Shown here: in pieces, positions 7,385-9,354 of the stretch
Layout: every line of letters begins with the position of its first letter
Numbering within the stretch: the stretch's first letter is position 1
Assembly (NCBI RefSeq): GCF_047607725.1
Contig: NZ_JBLKSS010000101.1
Location: 1-9,354, forward strand
Direction of reading: 5' to 3'
DNA from: JBLKSS01 sp047607725
Lineage (GTDB): Bacteria > Pseudomonadota > Gammaproteobacteria > Enterobacterales > Enterobacteriaceae
Length of the DNA: 9,354 nucleotides
The notes under the pieces: generated by a model
What the model saw: the letters and a program-made list of their open reading frames with translations, nothing else
The model's database searches: none
What the model was told of the DNA's origin: nothing
Program-made: the position numbers and the translations under genes

Positions 7385-7465
7385 CTAGACCCCTGGTGTT
7401 ATTTCCGTTAGCAAGCCGTGATCGAACAGCTCACGTGCTTTCAAAATTTGATCGCTATCCCACAT
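7385..7465 (-). other. Short minus-strand frame of unknown status
   Basis: An ATG (7465) opens a 26-codon frame, MWDSDQILKARELFDHGLLT followed by EITPGV, ending in TAG (7385-7387). The frame stays open upstream to about 7537 without another ATG, giving some 50 codons of protein-like composition. It overlaps the hydratase promoter region on the opposite strand and has only a weak GGAAAAAAG upstream. It could be a gene remnant, a tiny gene or chance; I do not recognise a family. Confidence 0.2.
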
Positions 7466-7510
7466 TGAAACTTTTTTCCGGTACCGGCGATATTGAAAAG
7501 CGTCGGGCTC

Positions 7511-7539
7511 TTGAGAGCGAGAAAAAAGGGTGCTATCTT
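7511..7539 (+). promoter_or_regulatory. Sigma-70 promoter of the hydratase gene
   Basis: TTGAGA (7511-7516) and TATCTT (7534-7539) are separated by an ideal 17-bp spacer, placing the transcription start at about 7545-7547, inside the palindromic operator. The arrangement is that of a promoter blocked by a repressor bound over the start site. Confidence 0.65.
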
Positions 7540-7541
7540 AA

Positions 7542-7561
7542 GTAACGAACCGGTTCGTTAC
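7542..7561. promoter_or_regulatory. Perfect 20-bp palindromic operator, probable TetR site
   Basis: GTAACGAACC (7542-7551) is followed by its exact reverse complement GGTTCGTTAC (7552-7561). It begins 2 bp after the -10 box and ends 20 bp before the hydratase start codon. Size, symmetry and position fit operators of TetR-family dimers, and a TetR gene lies divergently next to it. Binding by that protein is inferred. Confidence 0.8.
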
Positions 7562-7581
7562 ATGCGAATAAGAGGACGATT

Positions 7582-8263
7582 ATGGCGCTACATCATGAAA
7601 TAGAGCTTGAGGTCGAACAGGGCATCGCCAGATTCACGCTCAATAAATCCGCGACGCACAATGCACTCACCCTCGACATGCTGCGCGCGCTTGATGAGGG
7701 CCTCGCCCAATTGGAGGCGAGAGAGGACCTCCGGTGTATTTTATTTTCCTCAACCAGCGAGCGTTTTTTTTGCAGCGGCGCGGATATCAAAGAATGGGGG
7801 GATATTAATCCTGAAAAAATGGGCAGTCTGTTTATCCGCACCGGCAATCGCGTTTTTCGCCGTATCCGCGAGATGGACGTTCCCACCATTGCGGTCATGT
7901 CCGGCCATGCCCTCGGCGGGGGTTGGAACTGGCGCTGGCCTGTGATTTCCGCTATGCGGCCGAGGGGATCAAACTCGGGTTGCCCGAAGCCTCGCTCGGC
8001 GCCAGAGAGCAGCTTGATACGTATTCCAGGGAATCTGCGCGCGGCTGACGTCGCGTTCTCCCGCGGCTCTCACCGTCGGCAAGCGGCTGATGCGCATAAT
8101 TGAACCGCCGGCGCTGGATATCGCCCATGAATTAGCCGCGTCGGTTTGCAAAGGAACGGCGGATGCGCGGGAAGGCGTCGCGGCCTTTCGTGAAAAACGC
8201 CCGGCCGATTTTGGCCGCGATCAGGAACTCGCTCCCCCTCCCTCCCGATACCGGGCCGAATAA
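7582..8263 (+). pseudogene. Enoyl-CoA hydratase/isomerase family protein, pseudogene
   Basis: Crotonase-superfamily enzymes act on acyl-CoA thioesters in the cytosol (hydration, isomerisation, C-C cleavage). The start ATG has GAGG (7572-7575) just upstream. Residues 1-113 are normal, with FTLNKSATHNALTLDML near the N-terminus, the first oxyanion-hole segment CSGADIKEW (64-72) and the second one ALGGG (109-113). At 7916-7922 a G-run appears one base short; in the next frame the expected LELALACDFRYAAEGIKLGL then PEASLGA is readable. Further frame changes follow near 8005 and 8065, and a section of the middle is missing. A typical C-terminus, TADAREGVAAFREKRPADF, is readable to the stop at 8261-8263. 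The total length (682 bp) is shorter than the usual roughly 780 bp. As written, translation ends at 8101-8103 after 173 mostly wrong residues. The substrate cannot be assigned. Confidence 0.9.
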
Positions 8264-8387
8264 TGCCCTTTGGGGCAACGAAAGGCATCGCCGCCAGGTG
8301 GAGTGGCGGTCTATGGCCGTTAACGCGTTATGTCGTTAAGCGATGGATGGGTTATCTGACGGCAGTACTCTACTGAAGGTAATAACA
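8264..8387 (+). other. Spacer between hydratase and transporter genes
   Basis: This 124-bp spacer contains no recognisable gene. No second strong promoter or copy of the 20-bp operator was found, so the transporter was probably co-transcribed from the promoter at 7511-7539. Confidence 0.4.
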
Positions 8388-9179
8388 ATGAAAAACGTTT
8401 TAAGGCATTATCGGTGGCGTATTTGCGCACTGCTCTTTGTCGCCATTAATTACCTTGATCGCCAGGTGCTCGGCATTCTCAAACCAGAATTAGCGGCGAG
8501 ATTTCACTGGACCGAAACCGATTACGGCTACGTCGTGACGGTATTTGCCTTTTGCTACGCGCTTGGCATGGTTTTCGCCGGAAAATTCGCCGACCGGTTC
8601 GGCGTCAAGATGGGCTACAGCGTCTGCGTCTTGGTCTGGAGCCTGGCCTGCTGCGGTCATGCTTTTATCCGCAACATGTTGGGATTCGGCGTCATGCGCG
8701 CCTTTCTCGGCCTGGCGGAGGCGGGCAGTTTTCCCTGCGCGGTAAAAGTGGTGTCGGAATGGTTTCCGCGCTCAGAGCAGTCATTGGCCGTGGGTATCAT
8801 TACCTCCGGCACCAGTATCGGTGCCGTGTTAGCGCCGGTTTTAGTCCCCTGGCTCGCTGTGAGCTTCGGCTGGCAAAGCGCCTTTTTGTTGACCGGTATT
8901 CCAGGCTTCATCTGGTTTGCCTTCTGGTATGTCATGTATTATGCCCCGCAGAAACATCCTCGCGTTACCCCGCAGGAATTACATGTCATTCGACAGGACA
9001 AAGAGACGGTCCAGGAAAAGGATGACGGGCAAACCGTCGGTTGGTTTTCGCTGTTCAAACACCGCGCCACCTGGTCAATTGTGGTCGGTAAAGGCATGAC
9101 CGACCCCATCTGGTGGTTTTTATTATTCTGGCTGCCCTCTTATTTCAATAGCCGCTTTAATCTGGATCTGCAGCACCTG
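8388..9179 (+). pseudogene. MFS transporter, anion:cation symporter type, truncated by an IS end
   Basis: Inner-membrane proton-coupled uptake protein related to hexuronate/galactonate-type carriers. ATG 8388 is preferred over 8343 because GAAGG lies 8 nt upstream and MKNVLRHYRWRICALLF is a typical family start. About 264 residues remain of some 430: INYLDRQVLGILKP in helix 1, motif A GKFADRFGVKMGY (65-77) in loop 2-3, RAFLGLAEAGSFP (104-116), SEWFPRSEQSLAVG (123-136), helices to about 185, the central cytoplasmic loop, and KGMTDPIWWFLLFWLPSYF of helix 7. After LDLQHL the family sequence stops and IS21-like repeats begin; the frame continues only as unrelated residues to TGA at 9258-9260. Helix 1 reads FVAINYLD where relatives usually have two extra residues (ATTINYLD), perhaps a small in-frame deletion. 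The substrate is likely an organic anion related to the hydratase pathway, by context. Confidence 0.88.
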
Positions 9180-9354
9180 CAGATTCCGACGTATCCGATC
9201 ATCTGTTCCGGCGACATCCGATCAGTTATTCCGATATTTTCCGATCACCCATTCCAGTGATATTCGATCACGTGTTCGCTTATCTTCTGACTCAGTTTTA
9301 GTCTATTTTTCCGTAAGCGCCCCGTGGAGGACGTCTTGAATTATTGGTGGGTTT
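9178..9354 (+). mobile_element. IS21-family-like element, left end and leader (partial)
   Basis: Family coding of the MFS gene ends at about 9179. From 9193 the DNA consists of four 23-bp units (starts 9193, 9216, 9239, 9262), each with NTYCGATCA followed after 4 nt by TTCCG or a variant. Multiple repeats of this size at an end are typical of IS21-type elements, where they bind the IstA transposase. They are followed by an AT-rich leader and GGAGG (9327-9331) before a TTG, where istA would be expected to start. The window ends before any transposase can be read. The last 43 bp recur inverted at 96-138. The exact insertion point and target duplication cannot be defined because the far end is not visible. 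Confidence 0.65.
9193..9284 (+). repeat. Four 23-bp periodic repeats, IS terminal array
   Basis: Units at 9193-9215, 9216-9238, 9239-9261 and 9262-9284 begin ATCCGATCA, ATCCGATCA, TTCCGATCA and ATTCGATCA, and carry TTCCG, TTCCG, TTCCA and TTCGC at the same offset (13). The exact 23-bp spacing puts successive sites about two helical turns apart, as for protein-binding arrays. Confidence 0.8.

Noticed and set aside
1..9354. CRISPR array, tRNA, rRNA, toxin-antitoxin or defence genes
   Set aside because: Both strands were read for regular spaced repeats, tRNA-like folds and known small-gene pairs; only the two IS-type periodic arrays were found, and these lack unique spacers.

Overview
The window looks like a piece of the chromosome of an insect-associated Sodalis-like enterobacterium (gammaproteobacterium) in active genome decay. 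The gene order clcA | hemL | fhuB-fhuD-fhuC is the enterobacterial order, and the proteins read as close relatives of the E. coli ones. Only two genes look intact, hemL and a TetR-type regulator. Every other gene carries nonsense codons, frameshifts, deletions or an insertion-sequence junction. The assignment to Sodalis glossinidius or a grain-weevil Sodalis is inference from this decay pattern and the IS content, not something read directly. Two ambiguous bases (4918-4919) suggest a draft or low-coverage base call.

Layout. 1-138: non-coding DNA including a 43-bp segment (96-138) that recurs inverted at the right edge of the window. 134-1436 (-): clcA chloride/proton antiporter pseudogene, truncated just after its conserved C-terminal tyrosine. 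1614-2894 (+): intact hemL, divergent from clcA. 3082-6080 (-): ruined ferrichrome uptake operon fhuC-fhuD-fhuB, in which the 3' end of fhuD is fused to an internal part of fhuB. 6081-6400: the old operon control region, with a good Fur box but no fhuA; a short reading frame there may be the last trace of fhuA. A degenerate 22-bp tandem repeat (6311-6398) lies next to it. 6602-7255 (-): intact TetR-family repressor. 7256-7581: divergent regulatory region with a sigma-70 promoter and a perfect 20-bp palindrome, almost certainly a repressor operator. 7582-8263 (+): enoyl-CoA hydratase/isomerase pseudogene. 8388-9179 (+): MFS transporter (anion:cation symporter type) cut off by an IS21-like end. 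9178-9354: that IS end, with four 23-bp periodic repeats and an untranslated leader.

How the parts relate. The fhu operon would have taken up ferrichrome-type siderophores under Fur control; it is dead, but its Fur-type promoter remains. The TetR, hydratase and transporter genes form a small divergent, repressor-controlled catabolic unit whose regulator and operator survive while both visible structural genes are broken. hemL, needed for tetrapyrrole synthesis, is a full-length island between two dead loci.

I found no defence system, CRISPR array, RNA gene or clearly new biological system. The signals most worth checking are the repressor operator, the two periodic-repeat segments, the inverted repeats framing the window, and the possible fhuA remnant.
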